A stretch of DNA of 64,000 bases, from contig NC_134161.1 of the NCBI RefSeq assembly GCF_033958435.1, positions 12,400,001 through 12,464,000 of the forward strand. Reading direction: 5' to 3'. Below the pieces are notes generated by a model. That model searched no databases. It was not told the DNA's origin and was given only the letters and a program-made list of their open reading frames with translations. The first letter of the stretch is position 1, and the number at the start of each line of letters is the position of its first letter. This document shows, in pieces, positions 43,161 through 54,097 of this stretch. The translations under genes were made by a program, and so were the position numbers. The DNA comes from Carettochelys insculpta (lineage: Eukaryota; Chordata; Testudines; Carettochelyidae).

Positions 43161-44837
43161 CACTTGCATCTTCATGTCCTGATCTCTTCTGCCAGCCTGA
43201 GTTTTGTTACCGCCTCATGTTCCCCAAAAGAGAGGCAAAAGCCACCTGGAGAGCCAAAGGGGAAACAGGATGGGAAGCACGGGTGCTGGAGAGAGCAGCA
43301 AACATGGAAACTTTCTGGGCTGCCTCTGCCTTCTCAGATCACTCAGTGAGTGTTAAGAGCTAGATAGGCATATTGCATGTGTTTGTTAAATAAGCCTCTC
43401 TATTTCTTCTGAAGTGAATTTGCAGCTAGTATGATCCAAAAGGCATGACATGTTTGCGGGCCTTTTGCTATTGAGTTAAGAAACACAGGAAAATTGAAAA
43501 AACCAAAGCCTTTTTCGTCGCACACACATCTCTGTGAAATACACCCGCACACTCACAAATAACCTGTCCAACTGCCTCTTCCCTCAAGGAAGTGGGTGAA
43601 GGGCATCATAAATAATTTAGAAATTGCTACCCTCGCTTGATAGTGAGCGATGCATCTGGCATGTGTTAAAACAAGGCACATGCTGTATTCATTACCCACT
43701 GAGCTACATTTTAATTTCTTCCTCATTAACATTATCTGCTACTGGGGTTGTGTATCAAGTCAAATCCTTGGGCTGTCAATCAATTCATTAGATGGTTGTT
43801 TAGTTTGTCATATGTGCTGTTATCTCTTATTAGGCCGCCATGCCAATCAGTCAATCAAAGGAAGGGAAAAGAGGCTGAAAGGGGAAGTGCTGTTATGGGA
43901 TAAGAAGAGGCTATGCTTCGAGGTTCCAACAAGTCTTACTACCAGAGAGCAGGAGAATGAACAAAGTAGGCAGGGGATATTTTGCGTCACTGGGAACGTC
44001 AGGAGTTCTAATTTTTCTCTCTTGCGCCAAAATGGAATGAAAGAAAAGTTTGCATGAAAAATTATTTTTAAAACAGTTTGGGGTTAATTGAAACATCATT
44101 TTCATAAAAATCAAGATCTTTCTTTCCAATTTTGACTCTTTATACGTTACATGGGAAATATATTTATGACGCAGACAAAAGCCATGTTGAAAATGGAAAA
44201 ATCAAAGCGTTCTGCTCTCTAAAGGTTGAAATGCAAAGGTCAGACATTCTCAAAATGTGGGGGAGGCGTTTATCGGGAGGACAATTTTTCTTCTGAGATG
44301 AACTTTTGCCAAAATTAACACATCTACACAACACATTCGGCTTTCAAGAAATAAACATTTTCCAACAGAAAAACATGTGGTCAGAAAACTGCCTACTAGC
44401 TCTTGATAAGATCCAATATAAAGGGCAGATTATCTTTTACAGCTTCCTCGGAGACAGCTGGTTACAGCATCCACAGCAGCAGACAGGATGCCAGACTAGC
44501 TGGATCACTGGCCTAATCCAGACTCAGGACTCCTGTATTCAGGGGAGAAAAGACACCCACCATAGGTTCATGTCCACTCTCCAAAAGCCAAGTGGTCTCC
44601 ATGGAGTCTAACCTTCCATGTTTCTTGTGGGCAGATCTTGTAAGATACCTCTATCCCGGAGGGGAGCTAATGACCTTAGCAGTGTGTGCTGCCCACTGGC
44701 TCAGTAAACACTAACACCCATTACGCCCCCAGTGCCATATGTTCAAAGCACTGTCCAGACAGCAATTAATATTGCATCTCAATGCCTCTGAAAGGCTGCT
44801 GCTATGCAAGCTTGGCCAGTCGACAGAGGAAGAGGAT
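43161..44837. other. Unassigned stretch holding a candidate enhancer
   Basis: No exon recognised. The part 43690-43880 is treated separately. At 44480-44525 GATGCCAGACTAGCTGGATCACTGGCCTAATCC is a possible CR1 tail scrap on the plus strand. Confidence 0.3.
43690..43880. promoter_or_regulatory. Candidate conserved enhancer (unverified)
   Basis: CTGTCAATCA at 43773-43782 is the reverse complement of the PBX-MEIS composite TGATTGACAG. A related CAGTCAATCA is at 43848-43857, overlapping a TCF/LEF-like ATCAAAG (43854-43860). GATA-type TTATCT lies at 43820-43825 and ATTATCT at 43731-43737, with several ATTA cores. The region has no repeat. Motif words occur by chance, so conservation must decide. 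Confidence 0.3.
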
Positions 44838-45075
44838 TATATGGTGAGGAAAGCACTGGTGCTCAGGAAATCCTGCTTCTGTTCCTGGCTCTGTCACAGG
44901 TTCATTGGGTGAGTTTGGGAAAGTGATTTCGTTGCCCTGGGCCTTGGTTGCTCATCTGTGAAATGGGCAGAATAGTTGTCCCTTCCTCCTCCTTCTGTCT
45001 GTTTGGACTGCAAACTCATGACCTCTGGGGCAGCCTCTTATCATGAGTCTGTACAGCACCTAGCACAGGCAGGTC
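44838..45075 (+). repeat. MIR-like SINE
   Basis: TCCTGGCTCTGTCACAGGTTCATTGGGTGAGTTTGGGAAAGTGATTTC, then CTTGGTTGCTCATCTGTGAAATGGGCAGAATAG and CTGTACAGCACCTAGCACAGG are in the order of the MIR core and tail. The tRNA head is largely lost. Confidence 0.75.
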
Positions 45076-45957
45076 AGACATTTCAGAAGACGGCCACACT
45101 TCCCCTCCTGAACTGGGTGAAGCATCCAGCCAGAAGTGTTACAACGGCACACGCTGGGTGATGAGGCCTCTTAAAAATCCGCCCCCAACCTGGTAAGGTG
45201 ATAAATAGTAATACTTTTGCAGATGAACTCAGTCAAACCCTTTGGCGTTTGCAGCTCTCTTATACATATTTGGCCAAGTGAGCCTTTGTTGGACAGGATG
45301 TTCATGCAAAGCTAATGCCCTGAGAATTCCAGCATGAGTCTCATCCCTCTGCGAAGCAGCTGTTGTGCGAAGCCTCTGGAAAAGTTACACTTCTGTCTGG
45401 TTAGTGGTTTTGCCATCCCTGATTGGCTACCAGAGCCACGCAGGCCATCCAATCGCAGCACACTTGCACATTATGACACTGCACCACAGAATAAAGGGAA
45501 AAAGGAACTATGAAGTCCTTGTGGGCGAGGACTCATCAAGCCACATCTGTTCTTATGCATTTCCCTAGCACACAAATGGGCTGGATCTGATGGGGCACAG
45601 CCAGGAAGCATGGAGAGATGCTGCTCTGGTTCCCCTTCTTTACTGTACAAGCTCTGCATTAAGTTATGTGCCTAATTAAGGCTTTCTTTAAGACTTGAGA
45701 CCTCCACTCTAGGCAATAGAAAGCACAGCCTGTGGCTTCTGGGCCAAGCAGCAGTGGGGGCAGAAGCATTTCTTGCACAATCTGGAAAGGGAATGGAGAA
45801 AATCTCTTCCAGGTCTCTGTAGGATGAGGTTGCTTGGGATCGCTGGCTTGCTTGACTTTGGGATAAAGCACAGGCATGAGGAGAACCCATCAAACAGCCC
45901 TGCAGAACGGGGTGAGAGAATGCAGACAGCCCTTGAGTTTGAGCTGGGCTGGTAACC
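45076..45957. other. Unassigned stretch with a candidate conserved patch
   Basis: Segment 45215-45330 (AACTCAGTCAAACCCTTTGGCG, TTATACATATTTGGCCAAGTGAGCCTTTGTTGG, CATGCAAAGCTAATGCC) is complex and carries SOX- and octamer-like words. No repeat recognised. Confidence 0.3.
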
Positions 45958-45958
45958 C

Positions 45959-46136
45959 AGTGTTCCCTCTGTTTTTTTTTCCATTCTCGGGTGAAATAAA
46001 TTTTGTATATGCACCAACGCATGTGCAAGGTGCACCACCAATATGATGCCAGCTGTGGGCACTCTGCTAATCAGCTGGGTGGCCCCGAATCTCTCCTGGG
46101 TGGCTGCCAAGGGCTCAGCTTACAGGGAACATTGTT
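45959..46136. mobile_element. Short hAT-like MITE (TGTTCCCTCTAA family), copy 5, with target duplication
   Basis: AGTGTTCCCTCTG at the left mirrors CAGGGAACATTG at the right. GGTAACCC flanks both sides (45951-45958 and 46137-46144), an exact 8-bp direct repeat. Interior AATAAATTTTGTATATGCACC and CAGCTGTGGGCACTCTGCTAATCAGCTGGG follow the family. Confidence 0.9.
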
Positions 46137-47455
46137 GGTAACCCATGTCCCTCTCTCCATCTCCCACATTCTCCTGGTGTTTTCCAGACCACGAGATGCA
46201 AGTCACTCCCCTGAACGCAGTGTCCACAGCAAAGCACTGCGAGAAGGTGCCCCTGATTCCAGCTGCCTTCCACCTGTCCCGTCCTACCCCTGCATCTCTC
46301 TAAAGCCCCTGCCTTCTCTCTATCTCCTGCATTTCTCTCTCCTCTTGCGCTCTCGGTGTTAGGGAGGAATTTTGCATTTCATCCATCATCATTCACAGCC
46401 TTCTGCGGTGATTCCCCAGGGCCTGCATGGCACAGACACCAGGAGCAGCAGGGAGAAGGGGGCCGCATACGTTATTATGATTTCTTTGAAAGTCAGGCAT
46501 GCCAGGCACAGATTTCATTTTCATTGCATTAGCACGCAGTGAACGAGCCATCAGCACCAAGAGCCAATGAGCAGACTTGTCCCTGGTGCTGAGGAAAAGG
46601 AACAGAAGCAAGGGGGCTTCTGGCTGGTGCATTGTGAGCCCTTCTCAAAGAGCACTGGATGCAAGCCCTCTGACCACGCTCCATTCACTCTGATCCAGGC
46701 ACAGGAGGGGGGTGCCGCCTGTCCCTGTATGGGAGTGCACAGATCTGATGGGGGGAGTTTGCACAAGGGATCTTCCACGCTTTGCACCCCACTGCCATAA
46801 GACATGCACAGCTGCAGCCCCCAGGAGACTTGGCCCAGTCAAGACTTGCACCAGGGGAAAGAAGGGAATTCTGAACCCTGCTAAGAGGAGGCACAGCAAC
46901 ATTACACCCTCTGGGTCTGTTAGCTCCTGCCACAGGGCTGTGTACCAACAGCACATTCTGAGCCAACTCATTGTAACAATTCCACAGCCACCTAGAATAG
47001 GTCAGACGGTTGTCACAATGCTGCACACCACAGCCAGGTAGTGCGTTACATTAACAGTGTCTTCCTGCTCCCAAGGGGCACTCCTCTGCCACCTGAGCTA
47101 AAGAAGATGCTCCACTATGAGCGTAAAGTCTCGGACAGTCATGGGAGCAGTTCTGATCTCTTCCAGTAGAGGACAGTACTACCTACCTACAGCCCAGGTC
47201 ACTGGTGAACAGTCAAGGTGATCTCCATGGTGCATTCACCAAAGTCTTAGATCCAGGAAACAAAGCAGCTTAACATTCCAAATATCAGGATATTCAGGTG
47301 CTTCTGCCATGCTGCGCTCACAGATGGACACCCAATGGGCTCTCTCAGCCAGGCAGCCATACCAGATCCTTGATAACAGCCCTCACACTCAGCAATTTGC
47401 AGTGCAGGAAACAGCCATGCCCGACATCTCCAAAGAGACCTGCCTCATCCTCCGA
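46137..47455. other. Unassigned stretch
   Basis: No repeat recognised. The patch 46465-46545 (CATACGTTATTATGATTTC, TTTCATTTTCATTGCATTAGCACGC) is a possible conserved noncoding sequence. Frames up to 119 codons are not gene-like. Confidence 0.3.
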
Positions 47456-47753
47456 GGGCACGTCTTCACTACCCAGAAGATCACCCTGGTCAGGGTCGAT
47501 CTTCCAGGGTTTGCTTTCATGTGCTTAGTAGGGATGTGTGGAATCAAGCTATCAGGGGCCAACTGTTCACCCTTGTATGCCTCACTATTCCAAGGAGCAA
47601 GAGAGGTCGACACCAGAGTTTCTCCCATCAACCTGCCTCTGTGAAGACGGCCAGGTGAGTTGATTGAAAAAGAAGTTGATTCCAGCTACACAAATGCCAT
47701 AGCTGGAATTGTATCTCTACGATCAACGTTAAGGTCTAGCGTAGACCTGGCCT
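47456..47753 (+). mobile_element. GTCTACAC-type MITE (M1), copy 5
   Basis: Left end GGGCACGTCTTCACTACCCAGAAGATCACC and right end GGTCTAGCGTAGACCTGGCC, with GGGTCGATCTTCCAGGGTTTGC, CTCCCATCAACCTGCCTC and AGCTGGAATTGTATCTCTACGATC between. This is the best preserved copy for defining the family. Confidence 0.87.
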
Positions 47754-47869
47754 GAGCCCACTTCAGCTGTTTTGTTCCATGTACTAATTAAAAATAAAAT
47801 ATTTGTTTTACGGCTGCAGTGACAAACAGAAGAGTGGGACAGCTGGACACGGACGCACAGGGGGATCAG

Positions 47870-48065
47870 AGGCACATGACTCTGTGTTGAAACTTGGGAA
47901 ATCAGGGCCCTGCTTTTGTGCTACTGATCTGCTGTGTAATCCTGGCCAAGTCACTTTCTGCCTCAGTTTCCCCTCCCAGCCTTACCTATGCTGACTGTAA
48001 GCCCTCTGGGGGCAGGGTCTGCCTCCCATTGTGCTAGGCACTGCACTTCTCGACACGGCCCCACA
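47870..48065 (+). repeat. MIR-like SINE
   Basis: CTACTGATCTGCTGTGTAATCCTGGCCAAGTCACTTTCTGCCTCAGTTTCCCC is a clear MIR core; CTGTAAGCCCTCTGGGGGCAGGGTCTG and GTGCTAGGCACTGCAC...GGCCCC form the tail. Confidence 0.82.
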
Positions 48066-49000
48066 TGCATTGGACCCCCATTGCGAGCTCAGACCCCAGC
48101 CGTCAGGTGGACTTGAGAGCCTGAACGACACTCTTCTCATGGCCGCTTTTAGCGTGTGAGCACCAGCGTGGCTAGCACAAGCCACTCTTCCCACACCTCC
48201 AGCTGCGATGTAGATGTGCCCCTCGCTCGAGCCTCCACCAAAGCAGCAACACCCGCCCCCCCCGCACTTGTGTCTAACCCCACTGGAAGGCTTGCTCCTA
48301 GCTCTACCCCACTTCCTGGTTTGCGGTGCTGAATGAGGAGGCCTTGCACCAAGCAGCTGGCAGGTGAGAGATGTTTGCGCTGGTCCACGGCGGAGCACAA
48401 TGATCCCCACCTGCAGCTCCTTTTTATATGGATGAAACTGAACCAGGCTGGGGAGCAAATAATTCGTTGGCGCATTAAGGAGCAGCACAGGTCTGCTGCG
48501 CAGCTGAGAGCTTGCTAAGGTGCAATACAGAGGGCAAGTAATCCTGCCCAGGGCAGGGACCACCCCTCACAACCACACTGAGTTCTGGGGGATCCCTCGG
48601 TGCTCCCGTCAGGCTCTGTGTCTGTTCCAGCCATTGGCGTCCAAGCGGCCAGAGCAGAAGGCCCCAGTCCCTGAGACAGGAACAATTTTCCACCCAGGCC
48701 CACGATGGCTACTGGCTGCGGAAGATTCACATCCTCCAAACCCATCCTCTTCACTGCTGTTTGCCTTTCATTTTGCTTCCTCCCGCCACACTCTGCCTGC
48801 TGAGCCCAACTCAATCTCCTTAATCGTGTGTGTTACTGACAACGGCCAGGCTCCTGGGGAGGGGTCGTTTGCTTCTATCTGTTGTAGCTGCATGACCTCT
48901 CTCCTTTTAGATCACGTTCGTCATCACCATGGTATCGGAGTACCTTGAGGCCTCAATATACTGTATTAGGGTCATGTTCTGCCCTGAGCTAAACCCCACG
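48066..49000. other. Unassigned stretch
   Basis: A minus frame of 193 codons (47982-48563) is glycine/alanine-rich translation of GC-rich DNA, overlaps a SINE and has no domain. Patch 48415-48490 (CCTTTTTATATGGATGAAACTG, AATAATTCGTTGGCGCATTAAGG) may be conserved. Confidence 0.3.
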
Positions 49001-49080
49001 CAGCAAATCACTGGCACACAAATAGAACCCAGGAGTCCTGGCTCTCCATCCTGTGCTCGCTTTGCTAGAAATCATGTTCT
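49001..49080 (-). repeat. MIR-like SINE head fragment
   Basis: CAAATAGAACCCAGGAGTCCTGGCTCTCC on the plus strand is the complement of the GGAGAGCCAGGACTCCTGGGTTCTATT end typical of sauropsid MIR-like SINEs. Confidence 0.5.
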
Positions 49081-49240
49081 CTCTGCCCTTCACGCTTGTG
49101 CTTTGCAATAAAGCATGGACTGGGGTGAGCTAAAACAAGCCCCTGCAGGTGGCTACAGTGTGACAAGATAGCTTGGGAAAATATGAATCCACTGAAACAA
49201 GCCCAGGGCTCAGACCAATGGCTGGAAGATGAAGGTAGGC

Positions 49241-49554
49241 CAGCGGTTCCCAAGATGGGTTTGGGGATCCCTGGGGGTCCACAAGGCTATTGCAGGGGGC
49301 CCATGGAAAAAGTAAAAGCTAAATAAAAGCGATCATAGAAAATGAGTTTTAAATAAATTGCAGTTACAAGCAATTATTATTTCTAATTAACTATCTTCCA
49401 ATTATGTCATTCATCACTGTCGGAAAATCTATGTTGTGAGTTCCTTTTTCACTGAATGAAGTGTACAGTGTTAAGCATTGGCTTTGAAGGGGGCCTGTGA
49501 ATGGTTGGGGAGGTGACTGGGGGTGCCCACTAGTGAAAAGGTGGGGCACTGCTG
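49241..49554. mobile_element. hAT-like element (CAGCGGTTCCCAA family)
   Basis: Left end CAGCGGTTCCCAAGATGGGTTTGGGGATCCC, right end CACTAGTGAAAAGGTGGGGCACTGCTG. These are imperfect inverted ends of Charlie-like type. The interior is AT-rich. A target duplication cannot be demonstrated. Confidence 0.65.
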
Positions 49555-50871
49555 GATAGGTAAACCTAGACCAGAAATAAGGCACTTTAAAGCAGAGAGC
49601 GTACTCAACCGCACCACTGGTAGTATTTAAATGGGGATTGGAGGGTTTGCTCAAGGCTCTGCTCTCACGATAATTTGGGGGCAGTTCTTTGGCCTGTGTC
49701 ATTCAGGAGCTCAAACTGCATGATCACACTGCTCCCTCTGGGGCTTGGAATCAACAACTCAGCCCCCAAACCTCAGTGGAAGCCTTTGCACCTCCTTCCC
49801 CGCAAAACCAAAATGCCTGCAAGCCTCACAGCCCATATCAACTGGCTCAGACCTGAGCATGGGAACTCAACAGTCTTGTACCCATTCCTGCTGAGATGGC
49901 AGCATGGACTGAGCTCCACCCCTATTGCCTGAATCCAAGTGGGACCATCTCCACTGTTATTTTGAACCTTGTAGCATCATTTGAGCCAGGCTCTCAGGCT
50001 AGCTACCTTGGAGGTTTATTTGCAGGAGGGCTGTACCCCCAAGTGCACAAGGGAGGGCACATGTGCTACCACTAGTCCTGAAAGCTCAGGAAATGCTCGA
50101 AGATGCTGTCCTCTCTCAGCACTCTCAGCCCACGTTTGCAGAACTGAAGTTTTGGAGATGCATCCAGACATCTCAGGGGCTTGAGCCAAAGCTCCATTGG
50201 GACTCACCCCTCACTGTCCTTGTCACAGTTGTTCCTTTACCTACTGCACCTTCATGCTAAGGCATGTCAAAGGCTGATTCAGCACCACAGAAGCATAAGG
50301 CCAGGCAGGAAATCAAGGGGTCAGCTAGGCCATCCCCCAAGGCTGTGGAAGGACTCAACATTTATCACGGCAACACAGAGGGAATTAGCTGCTGGTCTTC
50401 GAAGCGGGAGATGGAAGCCAGTCCTAATCTTTGTACTCTTGGCCCTGTAACATGGCAGCTTTCCATGAGGAAGTGAGCCAGCCCTTGTGCAACAGCCACC
50501 ATTCTTTGATCATGTACAATGCTTGCACACCCAAAGCTTGCACTGGTGTGAATGGGAGTTTCTGGCTGTGCAAATCAAGTGGAGCTGAATGAGGGAGACT
50601 CCCTGATCTCACCCGGTCCAGGGCTGGCTGCTGGAATCAGTGAGTCAGAGCTGCTGGACCAAGCAGCCGTGACACTCTGGTTACCTGACAATCTTGGAAA
50701 TGGCAGGCCGGGACTGCAGACTGTCGGAGGAAGTGGACACTGCTCTGGAGACAGGACTTTGAGAAGCACTGAGCCTTGTTCTGATTCTCAGATGTCCCTT
50801 TTGTCTCCACCAGGAGGAGAGGAGGCTGAGAACGTCACAATCTAGAACATCCCAGGAGGCAAGTCAGGGCT
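49555..50871. other. Unassigned stretch
   Basis: No repeat or gene recognised. Confidence 0.25.
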
Positions 50872-51150
50872 CACAGATGGGGAACTGAGGCACAGAGCGC
50901 TCATGGGACTTGCCAGAGAAGTCTGTGGCAGAGCAGAGAAGGGGATCTCTGAGACCCAGCTCGGCGCCTGCACTAGAACTAAACAGGTGAAAAAACCATC
51001 CCAGTCCCCAGAGAGCCAATAGCCTGGGGTCAGGGGCACTACCCAGGGATGCACCAGGATCTTTGTTGTGAATCAGACAGGACAGGGAGGTGGAACCAGG
51101 TCCTGTCACACCAGAAAGCACAGCCCTATCCACTTGGCTATCGAGTCAGC
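50872..51150 (-). repeat. MIR-like tRNA-derived SINE pieces
   Basis: GATGGGGAACTGAGGCACAGAGCGCTCATGGGACTTGCCAG.GAAGTCTGTGGCAGAGCAG is the complement of the MIR core. At 51075-51147 the complement of GATAGCCAAGTGGATAGGGCTGTG...ACAGGACCTGGTTCCACC forms a second tRNA-like head with A and B boxes. They may be one or two insertions. Confidence 0.6.
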
Positions 51151-53389
51151 CTCTATTTCAGTCTCACGCAATGTGAAAACAAAAGCCAAAAACCTCCACA
51201 TTTTTCTACAAGCCAGAACCTTTTTCTGTGGAATCCTAACCCCACGTCCTGGGACCCTGCTGGGAAAAAACAGTGGGCTCCTTCGCCTGCCCTCTAACCT
51301 CTCTCCTGCAGCTGTTGCCGAGACTAACAGCAGGAGAAAGACACCACTCCCCTACAGATGCAAGATAAAGGAGGGGGAAATGCTACAACGGCAAAGAAAT
51401 CACTTGGAGCGGAGAAGCACATGAATGAGGATTAAAAAACAAAAGCTGTTGGTATAATTATGGGCTTTCTGGTTTAACCCTGACCATGTTGCTCACACAT
51501 TCATCAGCAAACCTGGTGATAAATCAATCGCGGATAGCCAGGAGCTGCAGTCTGGCTCCTTCCCTTGCCTGGTCTCAGTCCCTTCAGAGCTCCTGCTCCA
51601 TTAGTATGCAGTCCGGCACTGCCAGTCTGTGCATTTCGCGGCGGCTTTGGACTAAAGCTGGTATCAAACTGATGCCCCCACCGCAGATTTCACGCGGCCA
51701 TCTTCAGCAGTAAAGAAGGGAGGGAGATGGAGGATGTGTGTGTCTGTCTTTCGGGCCAGGGGCGCGTTGGTGTGTGGGGGGGGGAGGTGCATTTGGACAC
51801 GTGTGGCTGTGCATTGAGCAGGTATTGTGTGTGTGTGTGTGTCAGGACACAGCTGGGTGGATATTCCAGACAGATAGGTGCACTGTTCCAGTGGGCGTGT
51901 TGTTTTCAGTGTGTTTTGTGTTGTCTGTGTGTGCATGTTTCTTAAGGCAGGGGCAGGCTGTCCGAACATCTCCTTGGCATCCCCTGGGAGTGCATGGTTT
52001 GGATGGGTGTCCAAAACACTCCAAGAGGCAACTGGTGTTCACAGAACAGTGTGTGTCACACCCAGGGCCAAACACAGATACCAAGCTCTAGCTCACAAAA
52101 AAACAGCCCTCAGAGAGATCTCGGGGGGATACATCCCCTTCCCTCTTTGCTGCCCCCGTCCATTCCAGGGAGATCCCCCAGAGGAGACCCACCAGGGTGT
52201 GATCCATGTGAAACCCTGGAAATGAACACCCGCTCACTAATCTTGTTCCTGCCTCTCAAGAGCTGCCACTGTTGGGCCACTACAAAACCTGGCAGGTGTT
52301 TTTTTGGGAGGAGCCCAACATTGCCTCCCCAGGAACCCTCTGGAAGGCAGGATAGCCACAAAGGAGAGTCCTTCCGGCTCCCCGCTTGCACCTTCAGCAC
52401 AACAGCAGAGAGAAGTCCCCAGGGTCCCTGCTTCTGCCGTGGTGCCTTTTCTCAGTGCCTGCGCTCAGGTCTCTGACGACATGACCCATGGCTTGGATTA
52501 ATTCAAGTGCTGCAAGAACAGAAACGACTCCCTCCCTCCATCACCTCCCTGCCCATCACTGCACCGGACTCCTCCTTGGTACCGGAACCCCCCTGAGCCA
52601 TTGCCCGGCAAAATGCTCTCCGGCTGCCCCGGCGGCATCCGCTGTGAGCCAACACAGAACTAGCCAGCACACTTTGGCTGAGCTGGGACAGACACTTCCA
52701 GGGTGGGAAATGTAGAGGACGAGGTGCAAGAGCCGAGCTGTTGGGTATTTGCCCGTATCCTGCCTGATTCCTAGTCCCTCTTGGCCACGCACACCGTTAA
52801 TCAGCTCCTGGCATTTTCCTTTAACTCAAAGGCCTTGATTGTCCTTTTCCACCGTACTTCACTCTCTTGCTCTAGCCTTCTCGCTACCATGTGGTGGTGG
52901 TTGGGGGGGAATCAGCTCCCTGGAGCAAAATCTCCAAGGCCTTGTGGGAGAGGGTCACCCCAAATCCACCCCATTACGTTCCTTAACTTCCCGTTTTTCA
53001 TTAGCCCTTTGGGTGCTTGATGGACATACCAGAGAGCAGCACACGAACACACATCAGGGATTTACAGAGAGGCTGTTAAGGGGCTTGGAGGCTTGATAAT
53101 GGGAAAGGGTCTTTCACATCTAGGTCACTGGCTCAAGCCTAGACTAGCTCCGTAGTGACCAGGAGTCATTACCGCCTGCTGTTCGGTGGCCGGTGTGAAA
53201 TTATTTCATGCTCTCAGCCCAATTCCTCGTGAAACGAGTGTCCAAATCACACTCGCCCTGAGCGCTAATTGGCCTTCTGATTGGCACTTTCAGCAGGGAA
53301 GGAGAGACGACCCTTCCCAGGCAGGATGGGTGGCGTCTGGACTCAAGAACTCAAGAGAAGTTTATCCAACATTGGCAGACCCTAGTTGG
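51151..53389. other. Unassigned stretch with candidate conserved patches
   Basis: Contains a GT microsatellite. The parts 51430-51715 (TATAATTATGGGCTTTC, GATAAATCAATCGCGGATAGCC, GCATTTCGCGGCGGC) and 53150-53315 (GAAATTATTTCATGCTC, CTCGTGAAACGAGTGTCC, GAGCGCTAATTGGCC) are complex, CpG-bearing and non-repetitive. Frames of up to 160 codons lack domains. Confidence 0.3.
51826..51842 (+). repeat. (GT)n microsatellite
   Basis: Short run of about eight GT units in a GT-rich neighbourhood (51730-51940). Confidence 0.85.
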
Positions 53390-53465
53390 TGGGATCCAAC
53401 CTGGGACCTCCGAGGCTTCATGCATGAGTTAAGACGCAAATGGCCCACAGCTAAGGCTGTGCAGC
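53390..53465 (-). repeat. tRNA-derived SINE head
   Basis: The complement reads CTTAGCTGTGGGCCATTTGCGTCTTAACTCATGCATGAAGCC, then CGGAGGTCCCAGGTTGGATCCC, with a B box (GGTTGGATCC). Same family as 18893-18972 and 43100-43160. Confidence 0.6.
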
Positions 53466-53922
53466 AAACTCATTCATCTCTCTCCCTCCACAGTCTCGGT
53501 GCCACGAGATGGGGCAGAACAACACACTGCAGTGGCATGTGGCTCACTGCATGGCTTGTACCTGTTCTGTGCACAGAGAGGATCTCAGAGCCCAGGGCTG
53601 GCTCCTCCCACCAGTAAAAACACACCTTGTCACAGGAAAGGGAGAAGGGGTGTATCCCCTCCCTGCCACCCAAAGCCCACTACCGAATCCCCCACAACAC
53701 ACCACTGCCCCCACAGTGCGCACGCGATCCCCCCACTGGGGCAAGCGGGAGAGAAAGAACAAACCTCCCGTCACGGGTGCTCGTCATGTCGCATCGTGCA
53801 GAGCCGGGAGAGGCTCGGATGTGGTGGCGATGGGGGTTGGTACAAAACCAAAACCACATAGGAAAAAAACCCCATGGAGTTTGTGTATGTGTTGAGTTAT
53901 CCAGCCCTGGGGAGCCTGAGAC
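53466..53922. other. Unassigned stretch
   Basis: No repeat recognised. Overlapping frames on both strands of GC-rich DNA are not genes. Confidence 0.25.
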
Positions 53923-54097
53923 CAGGGTTTCCTGTTAGCTGTGCTTTTGTGCAGCCATTCAGGAAAGACATTTGCTACCCAACTGATTAGCAGAGCACCC
54001 ACCACTAGGTTTGTGTCTATGGGTGGTGCACATACCATATGCCTTGGTGCACATAAAAATTATTCGCACTTGATGGAAATTATTAGAGGCAAGATTG
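53923..54097. mobile_element. Short hAT-like MITE (TGTTCCCTCTAA family), copy 6, with target duplication
   Basis: Starts CAGGGTTTCCTGTTAGCTGTGC and ends ATTATTAGAGGCAAGATTG, decayed inverted ends. CCTGAGAC flanks both sides exactly (53915-53922 and 54098-54105). Interior GATTAGCAGAGCACCCACCAC and GGTGGTGCACATACC match the reverse of the family. Confidence 0.88.

Noticed and set aside
3331..47753. Spaced direct repeats as a CRISPR array
   Set aside because: The recurring units are dispersed MITEs kilobases apart in a vertebrate-type genome, not a regular array.
47982..48563. Open frame of 193 codons on the minus strand
   Set aside because: Overlaps a MIR-like SINE, translates GC-rich DNA into Gly/Cys-rich sequence, and has no domain.
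51994..52476. Open frame of 160 codons on the plus strand
   Set aside because: Composition is random, with no domain, and it overlaps several other frames.
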